From the NCBI GenBank assembly GCA_964524145.1, contig CAZGCA010000022.1:3480-67479 (forward strand): 64,000 nt of DNA, written 5' to 3'. The notes beneath the pieces are model-generated. The model saw only the letters and a list, made by a program, of their open reading frames with translations. It had not been told where the DNA came from and ran no database searches. Below, piece after piece: positions 1 through 8,341 of this stretch. The stretch's first letter is position 1, and each line of letters starts with the position of its first letter. Source of the DNA: CAZGCA01 sp964524145. Lineage in GTDB: Bacteria > Hydrogenedentota > CAZGCA01. Made by a program: the position numbers and the translations under genes.

Positions 1-134
1 CCGTCCTTGTTGTACTCTTTTATCTTCCCCCCGACGAACGGGATTATCGCCCGCGCCTTCTCACCGGCGTACAGCGCACCGTCCGGATGGCAGAACCCGT
101 TCAGCATGTCTACTACTATCAACACCCTGCGCAT
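1..134 (-). CDS. Isochorismatase/nicotinamidase-like cysteine hydrolase, N-terminal part only
   Basis: The reverse strand reads a methionine at 134 followed by RRVLIVVDMLNGFCHPDGAL. This is the hydrophobic first strand plus aspartate of the isochorismatase-like hydrolase fold; in this family that Asp belongs to a Cys-Asp-Lys catalytic triad. A GGAGGA Shine-Dalgarno site (complement of 141-146) lies six bases before the ATG. The gene runs off the left edge after about 44 codons, so the catalytic Lys and Cys cannot be checked. The substrate is unknown: members hydrolyse nicotinamide, isochorismate, ureidoacrylate or other amides. Confidence 0.6.
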   Translation of the reverse strand, partial: MRRVLIVVDMLNGFCHPDGALYAGEKARAIIPFVGGKIKEYNKD

Positions 135-227
135 ACTCACTCCTCCACGAGTCCCACGTCACGCCCTCGAATCATCCAACAAGATCACTGAGCTGTCCCC
201 GAAGCACCGACGCCTCGTTGATCGCCT

Positions 228-545
228 CAAGGGGCAACCCCACCTCAATCAGTTTCTTCCGATCAGCCATCGGTCCCTTTCTCCGGTGGGTGGGACACTG
301 GGATCGCGGCCATCTTGGCCGCATCCTGCGGGCGAGACGCCCGCGTTCCTATGGTGCTCATCTTGGAGCCTCCGCTCTTGCAAGGGCCAACGCCAACTCA
401 ACCAGCTTCTTCCGATAACTCATCGGTCCCTTTCTCCGGTGGGTGGGACACTGGGATCGCGCCCATCTTGGCCGCATCCTGCGGGCGAGACGCCCGCGCT
501 CCTATGGTGCTCATCTTGGGGCCTCCGCTCTTGCAAGGGGCATCG
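228..545. repeat. 153-bp tandem repeat with a GC-rich palindromic core
   Basis: Two full copies (228-380 and 381-533) and the first bases of a third (from 534) repeat with a period of exactly 153 bp. The best-conserved part of each unit contains a hairpin core, GCGGGCGAGACGCCCGC, next to a short GCATCCTGC word. Open frames in three phases across this block come from its high GC and lack of stops; none has a ribosome site or a recognisable protein. A related core recurs at 62100-62155. I read this as a non-coding dispersed intergenic repeat that has duplicated in tandem. Confidence 0.85.
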
Positions 546-719
546 CAGCATCCACAGTATACCCCGACTCACTCGAACTTCCTAACCCTACTCTATTACT
601 TCGAAAAGACAGCTTGGCTGTGTTCTTGAGCAAGAGTCTACCAAACTCGGGAAGACCTTGTCGAGGGGTCGATCCGGACTGTGCGCCGCGCGTAGTGACG
701 AGTCGGCGGTCAACGGCTG

Positions 720-1241
720 TTATTGGAAATGCTTTCTCAACAGCTTCTCGAGATCGGACTGATGGCGTTGTTCTTCCTTGATGATCTGGTCAAGATACTT
801 TCGCTGGTCGCGGGGAACGTAGGAGCGTATCTGGCCGTAGAGTAGCGCGAGACTCTCTTCGGCACGTATGGCCAACTCGAGCGCTTTGCGTTCGTCGACG
901 TTGTGACCGGTCCTTTCCGCGAGTTCTTCGCTGACAAAGACCCGCTCCGACATGAGACGGGCCAACTCGGGCGGTAAAGGCTCTCCGGCCGACACATCCT
1001 CGGACTTGCCGCTCGCGCGGGCATGTTCGGCATAGCGCAAGAACCGGTCGCGATGACGTATCTCGGCCTTCACCATCATCCTTGCAAGTTTGCGAACCCA
1101 TTCCGACTGGGCCCCTTTAAGCAGTCCCTGATAGAATTCTAGCCCGTCCGCTTCCAACTCCGCACAACGTTCCAACACTTGAGCGGCGGAAATCGGCGTC
1201 TCGAATGTGCCGAACTCTTCGGTTCCACGTGTCCGTTTCAT
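720..1241 (-). CDS. Ferritin-like / rubrerythrin-type diiron protein
   Basis: This 173-aa, mostly alpha-helical protein has the ferritin-like four-helix pattern: a Glu in helix 1 (about E30), an E60-x2-H63 pair in helix 2, acidic residues near 127-129 in helix 3, and a final E-E-x2-H (about 156-160) in helix 4. These are the positions expected to bind a diiron centre. It lacks the C-terminal rubredoxin domain of classical rubrerythrin. AGGAGGA lies about ten bases before the ATG. The likely role is peroxide or iron handling in the cytoplasm, but many such proteins are uncharacterised. It is transcribed divergently from ffh. Confidence 0.7.
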   Translation of the reverse strand: MKRTRGTEEFGTFETPISAAQVLERCAELEADGLEFYQGLLKGAQSEWVRKLARMMVKAEIRHRDRFLRYAEHARASGKSEDVSAGEPLPPELARLMSERVFVSEELAERTGHNVDERKALELAIRAEESLALLYGQIRSYVPRDQRKYLDQIIKEEQRHQSDLEKLLRKHFQ

Positions 1242-1443
1242 TATCAGACGATCCTCCTGTTATGTGTGTCACCCACGACAACATCATTTCGTCGCAGCGC
1301 CTTCCCCATCATCCGTTCGCTCTCGCCATCGTTAGTGAACGTCTCTTATACAATGTACCATATTTCGTCAGGTGTCTTTCGTGTCCCCTACATCTCGCAA
1401 ATCACGACCAGACTCTTGGAACGGCTTTCGAACGCCTCGAAGC

Positions 1444-1472
1444 TTGATTTCGGTTCCGGGATATGGTAATCT
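1444..1472 (+). promoter_or_regulatory. Possible promoter of the ffh operon
   Basis: In the 314-base gap between the divergent ferritin-like gene and ffh, TTGATT (1444-1449) is separated by 17 bases from TAATCT (1467-1472). The -35 is fair and the -10 is weak, so this is only a candidate. I see nothing else in the gap apart from the ribosome site of the divergent gene near 1252-1258. Confidence 0.3.
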
Positions 1473-1555
1473 GGAGACGTAGTGGTGTGCCTTGTGGCGG
1501 GTTTCCTGGTACCGAAAACAAGAGTCGAGAGTGAGTATTGCTTCGGCGGTGAAGA

Positions 1556-2875
1556 ATGTTTGATACGCTGTCTGACAAATTGCAGCAGGTGTTCAAGAAC
1601 ATCAGCGGGCGCGGCAAGCTGACCGAGAAAAACATGCGCGAAGGTCTGCGTGAGATCCGCATGGCGTTGCTCGAAGCGGACGTAAACTATAAGGTTGTCA
1701 AGGACTTCGTCGCGGCGGTGGAGCAGAAGGCCGTTGGCCAGCGTGTCATCGAAAGCGTCTCACCCGCCCAGCAGATAGTGAAGATAGTGCATGACGAGCT
1801 GGTCGAGCTTATGGGCGAGAAGAACGCCGCCCTTGAGACGGCCACTTCGCCCCCCAGCATAGTGATGATGGTGGGCCTGCAGGGCTCCGGTAAGACCACA
1901 GGTGCGGGCAAGCTCTCGAAAAAGTTGCGATCGAAAGGGCACAACCCGTTGCTCGTGGCCGCCGACGTGTATCGCCCGGCCGCGGTGAAGCAGCTTGAGA
2001 TTGTTGCTTCGGACGCCGGGGTACCGTGCTTCTCGATGGGTGACGGGATCGACCCCGTTACAATATGCAAGGCGGCAATGAGAGAAAGCCGCGCGCATGG
2101 CCACGATTTCGTGATAATGGATACGGCCGGCCGGCTCCACATTGACACCGAGCTGATGGCCGAACTGCGACATATCAAGCAGGCGGTCAAGGCACACGAA
2201 ATACTGTTTGTCGCCGACGCCATGACCGGCCAGGACGCCGTCAACGCTGCAAAACGGTTTCACGAAGAGCTCGGCCTGACCGGCGTGATGCTGACAAAGC
2301 TCGACGGGGACGCCCGTGGCGGTGCTGCCATCTCGGTCAGGAAGGTTGCCGGGTGCCCGATAAAGTTTGTCGGGACCGGCGAGAAGCTCGACGCGCTCGA
2401 ACCGTTCCATCCGGAACGGATGGCGTCGCGAATACTGGGCATGGGCGACGTGGTAACCCTGGTCGAGCGCGCCCAGCAGACTATAGACGAGAAGCAGGCG
2501 GAGAAGTGGGAGAAGAAGCTCCGCAAACAGCAGTTTACCTTTGAGGATTTCAAAGAGCAGCTAGGAAACTTGAAGAAGATGGGTCCGCTCGAGGACGTCC
2601 TTGCCATGGTACCCGGTATGGGCCAACTGAAGAACATGGGGGCGTCTGAAGAAGAGTTTGTCAAGGTTGAGGCCATCATCAACTCGATGACTCTCGAGGA
2701 GCGGCGGAAGCCTCACATCATTAACGGAAGTCGTAGACGCAGGATAGCCAGCGGAAGCGGTACGTCCGTCCAGGAGGTCAACCGGCTCATCAAACAGTTT
2801 GGACAGGTCAAGAAGATGATGAAAGGGCTGGCTAAACCCGGCAAGATGAAGCAGATGGCGCAGATGATGCGCTGA
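1556..2875 (+). CDS. ffh: Signal recognition particle protein Ffh (SRP54)
   Basis: The GTPase subunit of the signal recognition particle binds signal sequences on ribosomes, with 4.5S RNA, and delivers them to FtsY. The 439-aa protein has an N-terminal helical N domain (about 1-95), the P-loop GLQGSGKTT (about 107-115), DTAGR, and the TKLDGDARGG guanine-specificity motif. The Met-rich M domain contains SGSGTSVQEVNRLIKQF and ends in a KMKQMAQMMR tail. Length and order match the family. It opens the ffh-rpsP-khpA-rimM-trmD-rplS-rnhB cluster, an order conserved in many bacteria. The ribosome site is weak. Confidence 0.97.
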   Translation: MFDTLSDKLQQVFKNISGRGKLTEKNMREGLREIRMALLEADVNYKVVKDFVAAVEQKAVGQRVIESVSPAQQIVKIVHDELVELMGEKNAALETATSPPSIVMMVGLQGSGKTTGAGKLSKKLRSKGHNPLLVAADVYRPAAVKQLEIVASDAGVPCFSMGDGIDPVTICKAAMRESRAHGHDFVIMDTAGRLHIDTELMAELRHIKQAVKAHEILFVADAMTGQDAVNAAKRFHEELGLTGVMLTKLDGDARGGAAISVRKVAGCPIKFVGTGEKLDALEPFHPERMASRILGMGDVVTLVERAQQTIDEKQAEKWEKKLRKQQFTFEDFKEQLGNLKKMGPLEDVLAMVPGMGQLKNMGASEEEFVKVEAIINSMTLEERRKPHIINGSRRRRIASGSGTSVQEVNRLIKQFGQVKKMMKGLAKPGKMKQMAQMMR

Positions 2876-2904
2876 CCGCGTACTCGCTGCAAAGGAGGAA
2901 AGGA

Positions 2905-3168
2905 ATGGCAGTAAGCATTAGGCTGAAACGAGTGGGACGGAAGAACGCGCCCTACTACAGAGTTGTTGTTGTCGATTCGCGCAAACCGAGAGACGGCAAG
3001 TGTATCGAGCAACTGGGTATCTACCAGCCGTTGTCGGCACCCGCCAACGTGAAGATCGACGAGGAGCGAGCGCTTGAATGGTTGCGTCGCGGTGCCGTGC
3101 CGTCAAAGACCGTGAAAGACCTGTTGTCGCAGAAAGGCATTCTGAGCAAGCACGCGGCAAAACCGTGA
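2905..3168 (+). CDS. rpsP: 30S ribosomal protein S16
   Basis: This 87-aa protein begins MAVSIRLKRVGRKNAPYYRV, the diagnostic bS16 N-terminus, and has the D-S-R-K-x-RDGK segment that contacts 16S rRNA. It is a normal-length bS16, needed for 30S assembly. AGGAGG lies just ahead of the ATG. It follows ffh by 29 bases and precedes the KH-domain gene, as in many phyla. Confidence 0.97.
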   Translation: MAVSIRLKRVGRKNAPYYRVVVVDSRKPRDGKCIEQLGIYQPLSAPANVKIDEERALEWLRRGAVPSKTVKDLLSQKGILSKHAAKP

Positions 3169-3271
3169 TACGGGAAACCAACGCCTTTGCGCCTGCTCGG
3201 CGATCTCGGGCCCGTTGAAGGTTGGCTCGAGACGAGCTGTTGCGACCGAATGCTAATCGGAGGTTATTGCA

Positions 3272-3502
3272 ATGAGGGAACTCATAGAGTATGTTGCCCG
3301 GTTCCTGGTGGACAATCCGGACGAAGTCGACGTAAGGCTGGTTGAAGGTGAGAAGGTGCGCGTTCTGGAGTTGCGCGTCCACCGGGATGACATGGGGAAG
3401 GTAATCGGCAAGAACGGCAGGACTGCCAAAGCGATGAGAACGCTGCTAAGCGCGGCCGCGACAAAAGCCAATACCCGGGCGGTTCTGGAGATTGTGGAAT
3501 AA
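3272..3502 (+). CDS. khpA: KH-domain RNA-binding protein KhpA (YlqC family)
   Basis: This 76-aa protein is a single KH domain with the GxxG-type loop GKNGRTAKAMR (about 49-59), preceded by LRVHRDDMGKVI. KhpA proteins bind RNA and usually work with KhpB/Jag in cell-envelope and division control in Gram-positives; the role in other phyla is less clear. A GGAGG site lies ahead of the ATG. Its position between rpsP and rimM is the classic one. Confidence 0.9.
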   Translation: MRELIEYVARFLVDNPDEVDVRLVEGEKVRVLELRVHRDDMGKVIGKNGRTAKAMRTLLSAAATKANTRAVLEIVE

Positions 3503-3528
3503 ATGGGCAGAATAGAGGCCTTAGCGTC

Positions 3529-4104
3529 GTGACCGGGAAGAATCAAGCAGAGACTATCTCGTGCGGGGAAGGGTGTGCTTCCAGCGACGTGCTGATCGGA
3601 ACAGTCCGGTCGGTGAACTTCGTCGCCCGGAAAGTGCGGATCCGACCGTCTTCCCGCCAGCCGGAACGGTTCCTGGGAATGACGGCGCTGCGGATTCGCC
3701 CGCGCGGCACCCGCGAAGAGATGGTGCTCCCGGTCGAGCATGCCGCGGTTGCAGGTGCCAACGCGGTCGTGACGGTTCCGGAGACCGTCGAAAACGAAAC
3801 GCTGGCCAAGCTTAAGGGCGGCGAGATCGTGGTAGCCGAAGAGGAACGAATGGAACTTGAACAGGGCCAGTATTTCGTTTCCGATCTCATCGGTTTGCAG
3901 GTCAGGGACGAGTGCGGTGACCCTATCGGAACAGTCACGGACGTTCTGGAGACAAAGGCGCATGACATATACCAGATCGAGTGCCGTGACGGTGCGGAGG
4001 CGCTCGTTGCTGCGGTCGAAGCTGCCATAGTGGATATTGACATGGTAAGCGGTAGCATAACCGTCGCGAAAGAAGCCATAGTGCGGGCGAACAATGCGAA
4101 TTGA
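3529..4104 (+). CDS. rimM: Ribosome maturation factor RimM
   Basis: RimM binds S19 and helps the 30S head mature. The 191-aa product has the N-terminal barrel (IGTVRSV at about 24-30) and a C-terminal PRC-barrel with YFVSDLIGLQV, GxPIGTVTDVLE and a final VDIDMVSGSITV. The N-terminal barrel is divergent: the usual HGLRGEV-like turn after the first strand reads NFVARKV. The start is GTG at 3529 with a weak GAGG upstream; an inner GTG (about 3586) would still keep the whole barrel. It overlaps trmD by 11 bases, implying translational coupling. Position in the operon supports the call. Confidence 0.85.
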   Translation: MTGKNQAETISCGEGCASSDVLIGTVRSVNFVARKVRIRPSSRQPERFLGMTALRIRPRGTREEMVLPVEHAAVAGANAVVTVPETVENETLAKLKGGEIVVAEEERMELEQGQYFVSDLIGLQVRDECGDPIGTVTDVLETKAHDIYQIECRDGAEALVAAVEAAIVDIDMVSGSITVAKEAIVRANNAN

Positions 4105-4825
4105 TGTTCTGACACTGTTTCCGGAGTTGTTTCACGGTCCGCTTGGATGTAGCCTCTTGAAGAAGGCCCGGGAGCGTGGGCTGTTGACCGTCTCCCTGGT
4201 GGATATCAGGGATTCCGCATACGACAAACACAGAACAGCGGACGATGAACCGTACGGCGGCGGGCCGGGAATGGTGCTCAAGGCCGAACCCATATATCTC
4301 GCGGTCGAGAGCCTTCGCGATGTCAACTCGCTCGAGAAGATCATTCTCATGTCGCCGCAAGGCCGTCTGTTAACTCATGATGTCGTGAAGGAGTTGTCAA
4401 CGTTCGAGGATATGGTCGTCATCTGCGGGCGCTACGAGGAAGTTGACGAGCGAGTGCGCAGTGGGCTCATAACCGACGAGATATCCATCGGAGACTATGT
4501 GTTGAGCGGGGGGGAACTGCCCGCGCTCGTGCTTATTGAAAGCGTGAGCAGGCTGATCCCCGGTGTTGTGGGCGACGAGGAATCCGTGAAAACGGACTCG
4601 TTTTACGGTGGGCTGCTCGGGTACCCTCAGTACACACGGCCCCGGGAGTTTCGCGGCATGAGAGTCCCGGACATACTGGTTTCGGGCAATCATGAACTCA
4701 TAAAGAGATGGCGGCTCAAGGAATCGCTCCGGAGGACGATGGAGAAAAGACCCGGTCTGCTCAAGAGAGCGAGAACCGACGAGCTGCAAAAGGATCTGTT
4801 GGCGGAGATAGCCGCTGAGGGGTAA
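4094..4825 (+). CDS. trmD: tRNA (guanine-37-N1)-methyltransferase TrmD
   Basis: The enzyme methylates G37 of tRNAs next to the anticodon, using S-adenosylmethionine and a trefoil-knot active site, and so prevents +1 frameshifting. The 243-aa protein begins MRIDVLTLFPELF and contains the YGGGPGM substrate loop, VVICGRYEEVDERV, and the knot motif SIGDYVLSGGELPALVLIE. The C-terminal helical part (R-P-x-EFRG, then KRWRLKESLRRT) is complete. The start lies inside rimM, with no clear ribosome site of its own, so it is probably coupled. Confidence 0.97.
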   Translation: MRIDVLTLFPELFHGPLGCSLLKKARERGLLTVSLVDIRDSAYDKHRTADDEPYGGGPGMVLKAEPIYLAVESLRDVNSLEKIILMSPQGRLLTHDVVKELSTFEDMVVICGRYEEVDERVRSGLITDEISIGDYVLSGGELPALVLIESVSRLIPGVVGDEESVKTDSFYGGLLGYPQYTRPREFRGMRVPDILVSGNHELIKRWRLKESLRRTMEKRPGLLKRARTDELQKDLLAEIAAEG

Positions 4826-4846
4826 ACCCCGGCATAACCGAAGGGA

Positions 4847-5200
4847 ATGGAGATGGAACTGCTCAAAGAAATCGAGGCACAACACACCAAAGAGAAGATC
4901 CCGGAATTCAAACCCGGAGACACCGTGCGTGTTCACCTGAAGGTTGTCGAAGGCACGCGCGAACGCATCCAGATTTTCGAAGGCACGGTGACTCGCCGCA
5001 AGGGAAGCGGGCCGAACGAAATGGTTACGGTACGAAGGGTTGCTTTTGGCGAGGGAGTCGAACGGATCTTCCCAGTCAGTTCGCCGAAGGTCGCCAAGGT
5101 TGAGGTCGTCGCCGAAAGCAAGGTGGGCCGGGCCAATCTGAATTATCTGCGCAAACGAGTGGGCAAGGCCGCCAAAGTCAAGACAAAGAGACGTACATGA
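4847..5200 (+). CDS. rplS: 50S ribosomal protein L19
   Basis: This 117-aa bL19 lies at the 30S-50S interface. Diagnostic segments are the PGDTVRVHLKVVEG motif, RIQIFEGTV, a REVAFGEGVERIFP-like stretch and a basic end (LNYLRKRVGKAAKVK). A second in-frame ATG two codons later could also be used. Its stop overlaps the rnhB start (ATGA), so the two are probably translationally coupled. Confidence 0.96.
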   Translation: MEMELLKEIEAQHTKEKIPEFKPGDTVRVHLKVVEGTRERIQIFEGTVTRRKGSGPNEMVTVRRVAFGEGVERIFPVSSPKVAKVEVVAESKVGRANLNYLRKRVGKAAKVKTKRRT

Positions 5201-6039
5201 TCCAACGGGTCCGGGATGTTATGGATGATACCCGGCGCAAACGGCCAACCATAGCCGAACTGCGCGAACAAGCCCGAACATGTGGCCGCCCATATCCTGA
5301 GGATTTCATCAACCTGCTCGCCTCGGACGAGAGACAGGGTGCGCAAGCGCTTTGCAAACAACTCAAGGCAAGACAGCTTGCTCTTGACCGAGAGAAGGCT
5401 CGTATTGAGGCCATGAAACGTGTCGAGAGGGGCCTAAACGCGAAGGGTTACCGGCTTGTGGCTGGCGTGGACGAGGCGGGTCGTGGACCGTTGGCGGGAC
5501 CGATTGTCGCGGCAGCTGTCATCCTGAGCCCGGAAACCTGGATAAGCGGTCTGGACGACTCGAAGGTTCTCTCGGAGAAGAAACGGCTGAACCTGTTTCC
5601 TCAGATCTACGAGCAGGCGATAGATGTCGGCGTAGGTGTGGTGGATGCGGCGGAGATCGATAGAGACGGCATCCAGTCAGCAAACTTCCGTGTAATGCGG
5701 CTCGCACTTGGCGATCTTGATACCCGTCCCGATGGCGCTATCATTGACGGGTTTGACGTGCCCGGTCTCGACGTGTACCAGAAATCAATTATCGACGCGG
5801 ACCGCAAGTGTTTGTGTGTCGCGGCTGCATCTGTCGTCGCAAAGGTAACCCGCGACGAGATGATGCGCAACTGGCACACCCTGCATCCTCAATACGGCTT
5901 TGCAAAACACAAAGGCTACGGCACGCGCGAACATATAAAAGCGATTGCACGGTTCGGATTGTGCGAGATTCATCGACGAAGCTTCTTGAGAAGCCACAAG
6001 CGTCGATCGTCACGGCCCGTCGCAAGGTCCCCCGTTTGA
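5197..6039 (+). CDS. rnhB: Ribonuclease HII
   Basis: RNase HII removes ribonucleotides misinserted in DNA and RNA primers. The 280-aa protein has an 80-residue N-terminal extension (a helical segment starting at the ATGA overlap with rplS), like that of Firmicutes enzymes. The catalytic domain follows: GVDEAGRGPLAGPIVAAAVIL (Asp-Glu pair), LDDSKVLSEKKR, an Asp in IIDGFD, and the final SVVAKVTRDEMM and HPQYGFAKHKGYGTREH motifs. All four acidic residues expected for metal binding are visible. Confidence 0.95.
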   Translation: MIQRVRDVMDDTRRKRPTIAELREQARTCGRPYPEDFINLLASDERQGAQALCKQLKARQLALDREKARIEAMKRVERGLNAKGYRLVAGVDEAGRGPLAGPIVAAAVILSPETWISGLDDSKVLSEKKRLNLFPQIYEQAIDVGVGVVDAAEIDRDGIQSANFRVMRLALGDLDTRPDGAIIDGFDVPGLDVYQKSIIDADRKCLCVAAASVVAKVTRDEMMRNWHTLHPQYGFAKHKGYGTREHIKAIARFGLCEIHRRSFLRSHKRRSSRPVARSPV

Positions 6040-6056
6040 ACAGGACGAAGCCTGAA

Positions 6057-8000
6057 GTGAAATCGTGGTATCGTTGTGGAAGATTCGGAGGGGGTCGGTC
6101 AGTCTGCCGGTTACCCTCGACACGCGTTTTTCGTGCCGGCATTCAGCACGTGGCCCTGGCAGTGTGTCTCGCGACGGTGGCAGGATGCGCACGACTTACC
6201 GCAAGGGCCAATCCAGAGGCAGGATTCGAGCCCGTCGTTAGCGACCAGGCGAAGGCATATGCTCACTACTGTGACGGTGTGCTCAATATGCGTGCGGAGC
6301 AACGTCTGGCGGCTATCCAAAGGCGTCTCCTTGTTAGGAACAACAAGGTTAAACCGTCGCCTGTGATAGAACTGCTGATGGCTTGCGCCCGAGCACGGGC
6401 TCGTGACGCTTTCAGGAACGTGACGGAACTCGATCCGGATGCTTTCAGACCATATGTGATGTTGGGCGAGCTGTCTATCCGGACGGGAGATTTCGAGGGT
6501 GCGCTTGATGCATATCGACACGCTGTCGAACTGGTCCCGGACGCGTTCCCCTCTTTGATGGTGATCGGACAGCTTTCGTTGAAAATGGGCGATACTGATG
6601 GAGCAATGAAGGCCTTCCGGAGAGCCATAGAGGTTGCCCCCGACAGTGTTGCAGCCCGACTCGAACTCGTCAAAACTCTCGAGAGCGCCAACGATCTCGT
6701 TGAATCCATAAAGATATACGAGAAGCTTGTCGAGTTGCGACCGGAGAACCCATTGCTGCATCATCAGCTCGGCGTGGCTTACCTGCGGATTGACCGTCTC
6801 GATGAGGCGCGGGAGGCGCTGGAGAGATCCATCGAAAAGGTTCCTGATTACCTTGACGCGTGGTTCGCGCTCGGGATCATCTATCAAGAGAAAGAGGAGT
6901 TCGAGAAGTCCGCCGAGCATTTTGAACGGGTTGTGACCGGGCGGCCAGGTGACGCATCGGTGCGGCGGGCGCTTGGCGCAGTCTACGCGCGGCTCCTCAG
7001 ATGGGACGAAGCGGAGACACAATTCAAGAAACTGGCCGGCCTGCCCGGAAAGGGGCAAGCCGGTAACCGCGACTTGGCCTTTCTGTACGTGCTCTCAGAT
7101 CGTCTTGACGAAGCAGAGGCCGTTGCAGGAAGGCTGTTGGCCCAGGGATCCGATAGTGCCGTAGATGTGGCGATTCTCGGGTTGTGCCTCGTCGCCAAGG
7201 GAGAAACCCAGACTGGCTTAGACAGGCTCGGTGAAATACGAAGTGAACGCATTGCTGACTCTCGCAGTGGTGACCAAAACATCGAAGATACCTCCGGGGC
7301 AATTGACAACATCCACACATATGTACTCGACGACCAAGCGCTGGACGACCTGGTGGACAGACTCGCATTTTTCGGCAAAGAAGAGATCAGCAGAAAACTT
7401 GCCGCTCTTTTCGAAGAGGCCGAACGTGAAGGCCTAACAGGTGCTCCCATCCACAACATTCACGGTAAGTGTCTGGAGATCGCAGGTGAATATGATACCG
7501 CAGCGAAATTGTACAAAAAGGCGGTAGTCGTTGAGCCCGACAACAAGCTGGCTTATTTTTCACTCGGCGCGTTGTATGAGGAGATGGAACGCTACGAGGA
7601 TGCGGCCCAACAGCTTGAACGGGCACTGGAGCTTGACCCGAACGACCCGACAACCTGCAATTATCTCGGGTACTTGTGGGCCGAACAGAACATGAGACTC
7701 GACGAAGCCGAGAAACTCATCAAGAGGGCACTTGCGAATGACCCTGAAAACGGATTCTACCTCGATAGCCTCGGATGGGTTTACTACAAACAGGGACGAT
7801 TTGAGGACGCATTGAGATATCTGCGTGACGCACTATTCAATCTCGACCAGGATGATGCGGTCGTAAGAGACCACATTGGCGATACTTACTTTCAGCTTGG
7901 GGATGTCGAGAAGGCCATGGTCGAGTGGAAGAAAGCCCTCGTGCTCGACCCCGACGTCAAAGGCGTGAGTGAAAAACTGGCTGAACAAGAAACGCCGTAA
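6057..8000 (+). CDS. Large TPR-repeat lipoprotein
   Basis: The product has a basic N-terminal stretch, a hydrophobic segment and a lipobox ending LATVAGC, so it is probably exported and lipid-anchored. About 600 residues of tetratricopeptide repeats follow, in two blocks separated by a linker with an acidic stretch (about residues 400-440). TPR arrays are protein-docking scaffolds, so a role in envelope or secretion-complex assembly is plausible but unproven. The frame is open far upstream inside rnhB; I chose GTG at 6057 because it gives a normal signal peptide just after rnhB ends. A TTG at 6035 is an alternative. It is probably co-transcribed with the ribosomal operon. Confidence 0.8.
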   Translation: MKSWYRCGRFGGGRSVCRLPSTRVFRAGIQHVALAVCLATVAGCARLTARANPEAGFEPVVSDQAKAYAHYCDGVLNMRAEQRLAAIQRRLLVRNNKVKPSPVIELLMACARARARDAFRNVTELDPDAFRPYVMLGELSIRTGDFEGALDAYRHAVELVPDAFPSLMVIGQLSLKMGDTDGAMKAFRRAIEVAPDSVAARLELVKTLESANDLVESIKIYEKLVELRPENPLLHHQLGVAYLRIDRLDEAREALERSIEKVPDYLDAWFALGIIYQEKEEFEKSAEHFERVVTGRPGDASVRRALGAVYARLLRWDEAETQFKKLAGLPGKGQAGNRDLAFLYVLSDRLDEAEAVAGRLLAQGSDSAVDVAILGLCLVAKGETQTGLDRLGEIRSERIADSRSGDQNIEDTSGAIDNIHTYVLDDQALDDLVDRLAFFGKEEISRKLAALFEEAEREGLTGAPIHNIHGKCLEIAGEYDTAAKLYKKAVVVEPDNKLAYFSLGALYEEMERYEDAAQQLERALELDPNDPTTCNYLGYLWAEQNMRLDEAEKLIKRALANDPENGFYLDSLGWVYYKQGRFEDALRYLRDALFNLDQDDAVVRDHIGDTYFQLGDVEKAMVEWKKALVLDPDVKGVSEKLAEQETP

Positions 8001-8013
8001 CCTTCCCACCCTA

Positions 8014-8046
8014 TTCTTAAGCAATTGTCCCCGTGTAACTTAAGAA
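8014..8046. promoter_or_regulatory. Spaced palindrome upstream of a strong promoter
   Basis: The 8-bp arms TTCTTAAG (8014-8021) and CTTAAGAA (8039-8046) are perfect reverse complements separated by 17 bases. They end about 25 bases upstream of the extended -10 element at 8072, roughly -41 to -73 relative to the expected start site. That is where activators or repressors commonly bind. It could also be a weak hairpin after the preceding gene, but no T-run follows. Confidence 0.45.
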
Positions 8047-8071
8047 ATATCACCACAAAATCCGCGAATTA

Positions 8072-8080
8072 TGATATAAT
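8072..8080 (+). promoter_or_regulatory. Extended -10 promoter
   Basis: TGATATAAT is an exact TGn-TATAAT extended -10 element. The surrounding 40 bases are AT-rich in an otherwise GC-rich window. No good -35 hexamer is present 17 bases upstream, as is usual for extended -10 promoters. The predicted start site is near 8087. Confidence 0.7.
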
Positions 8081-8086
8081 ATAACC

Positions 8087-8240
8087 TAACAATGGGGCGG
8101 TCATGGCTTGTCGACCGACAGAGGCTCCCAAGCAGTCGAGCAGAGCGGCGGGTAGAGTTACCGCACGTTGTAAGCCATAGGTCAGGCTGGGGTTACGTCA
8201 AGAAGGCCATTCTTAACGTAACGCGTCCACCACCCCTGTG
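8087..8240 (+). ncRNA. Candidate structured RNA (small RNA or 5' leader of the iron-ADH gene)
   Basis: The segment begins at the start site predicted from the extended -10. No ORF with a ribosome site lies in it. Visible pairing: GGGGCGG (8094-8100) with CCACCCC near 8229-8236 as a closing stem with one mismatch; CATGGCTT near 8103 with AAGCCATAG near 8173; a short TGTC-GACC-GACA hairpin; and a hairpin at 8193-8221 with 6-bp and 5-bp stems around one mismatch. I tried to match the cobalamin, c-di-GMP, TPP, 6S, SRP and RNase P consensus motifs and none fits. No T-run follows, so it could instead be a 255-base leader of the gene at 8342. Confidence 0.45.
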
Positions 8241-8341
8241 AAGACGCACGCGAACTGGCGGAGAGACGCTGATATGAGTAGTTGCAGGGTTTCGGGTACC
8301 TTAAAGTTGCAAGTTGTTATCGCACTTGATTGGAGGCGATG

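Noticed and set aside
7..781. Overlapping forward open frames across the left-edge repeat
   Set aside because: They exist in three phases because the repeat is GC-rich and stop-poor; no ribosome site, no domain, and the reading follows the repeat period.
6111..7058. Long reverse open frames within the TPR lipoprotein gene
   Set aside because: They are shadows opposite a clear TPR-coding frame and lack starts with ribosome sites.
8087..8240. Cobalamin or c-di-GMP riboswitch
   Set aside because: A superficially B12-box-like AAGCCATAGGTCAGGC segment lacks the GAGACCTGCC core and the rest of the aptamer; c-di-GMP core sequences are also absent.
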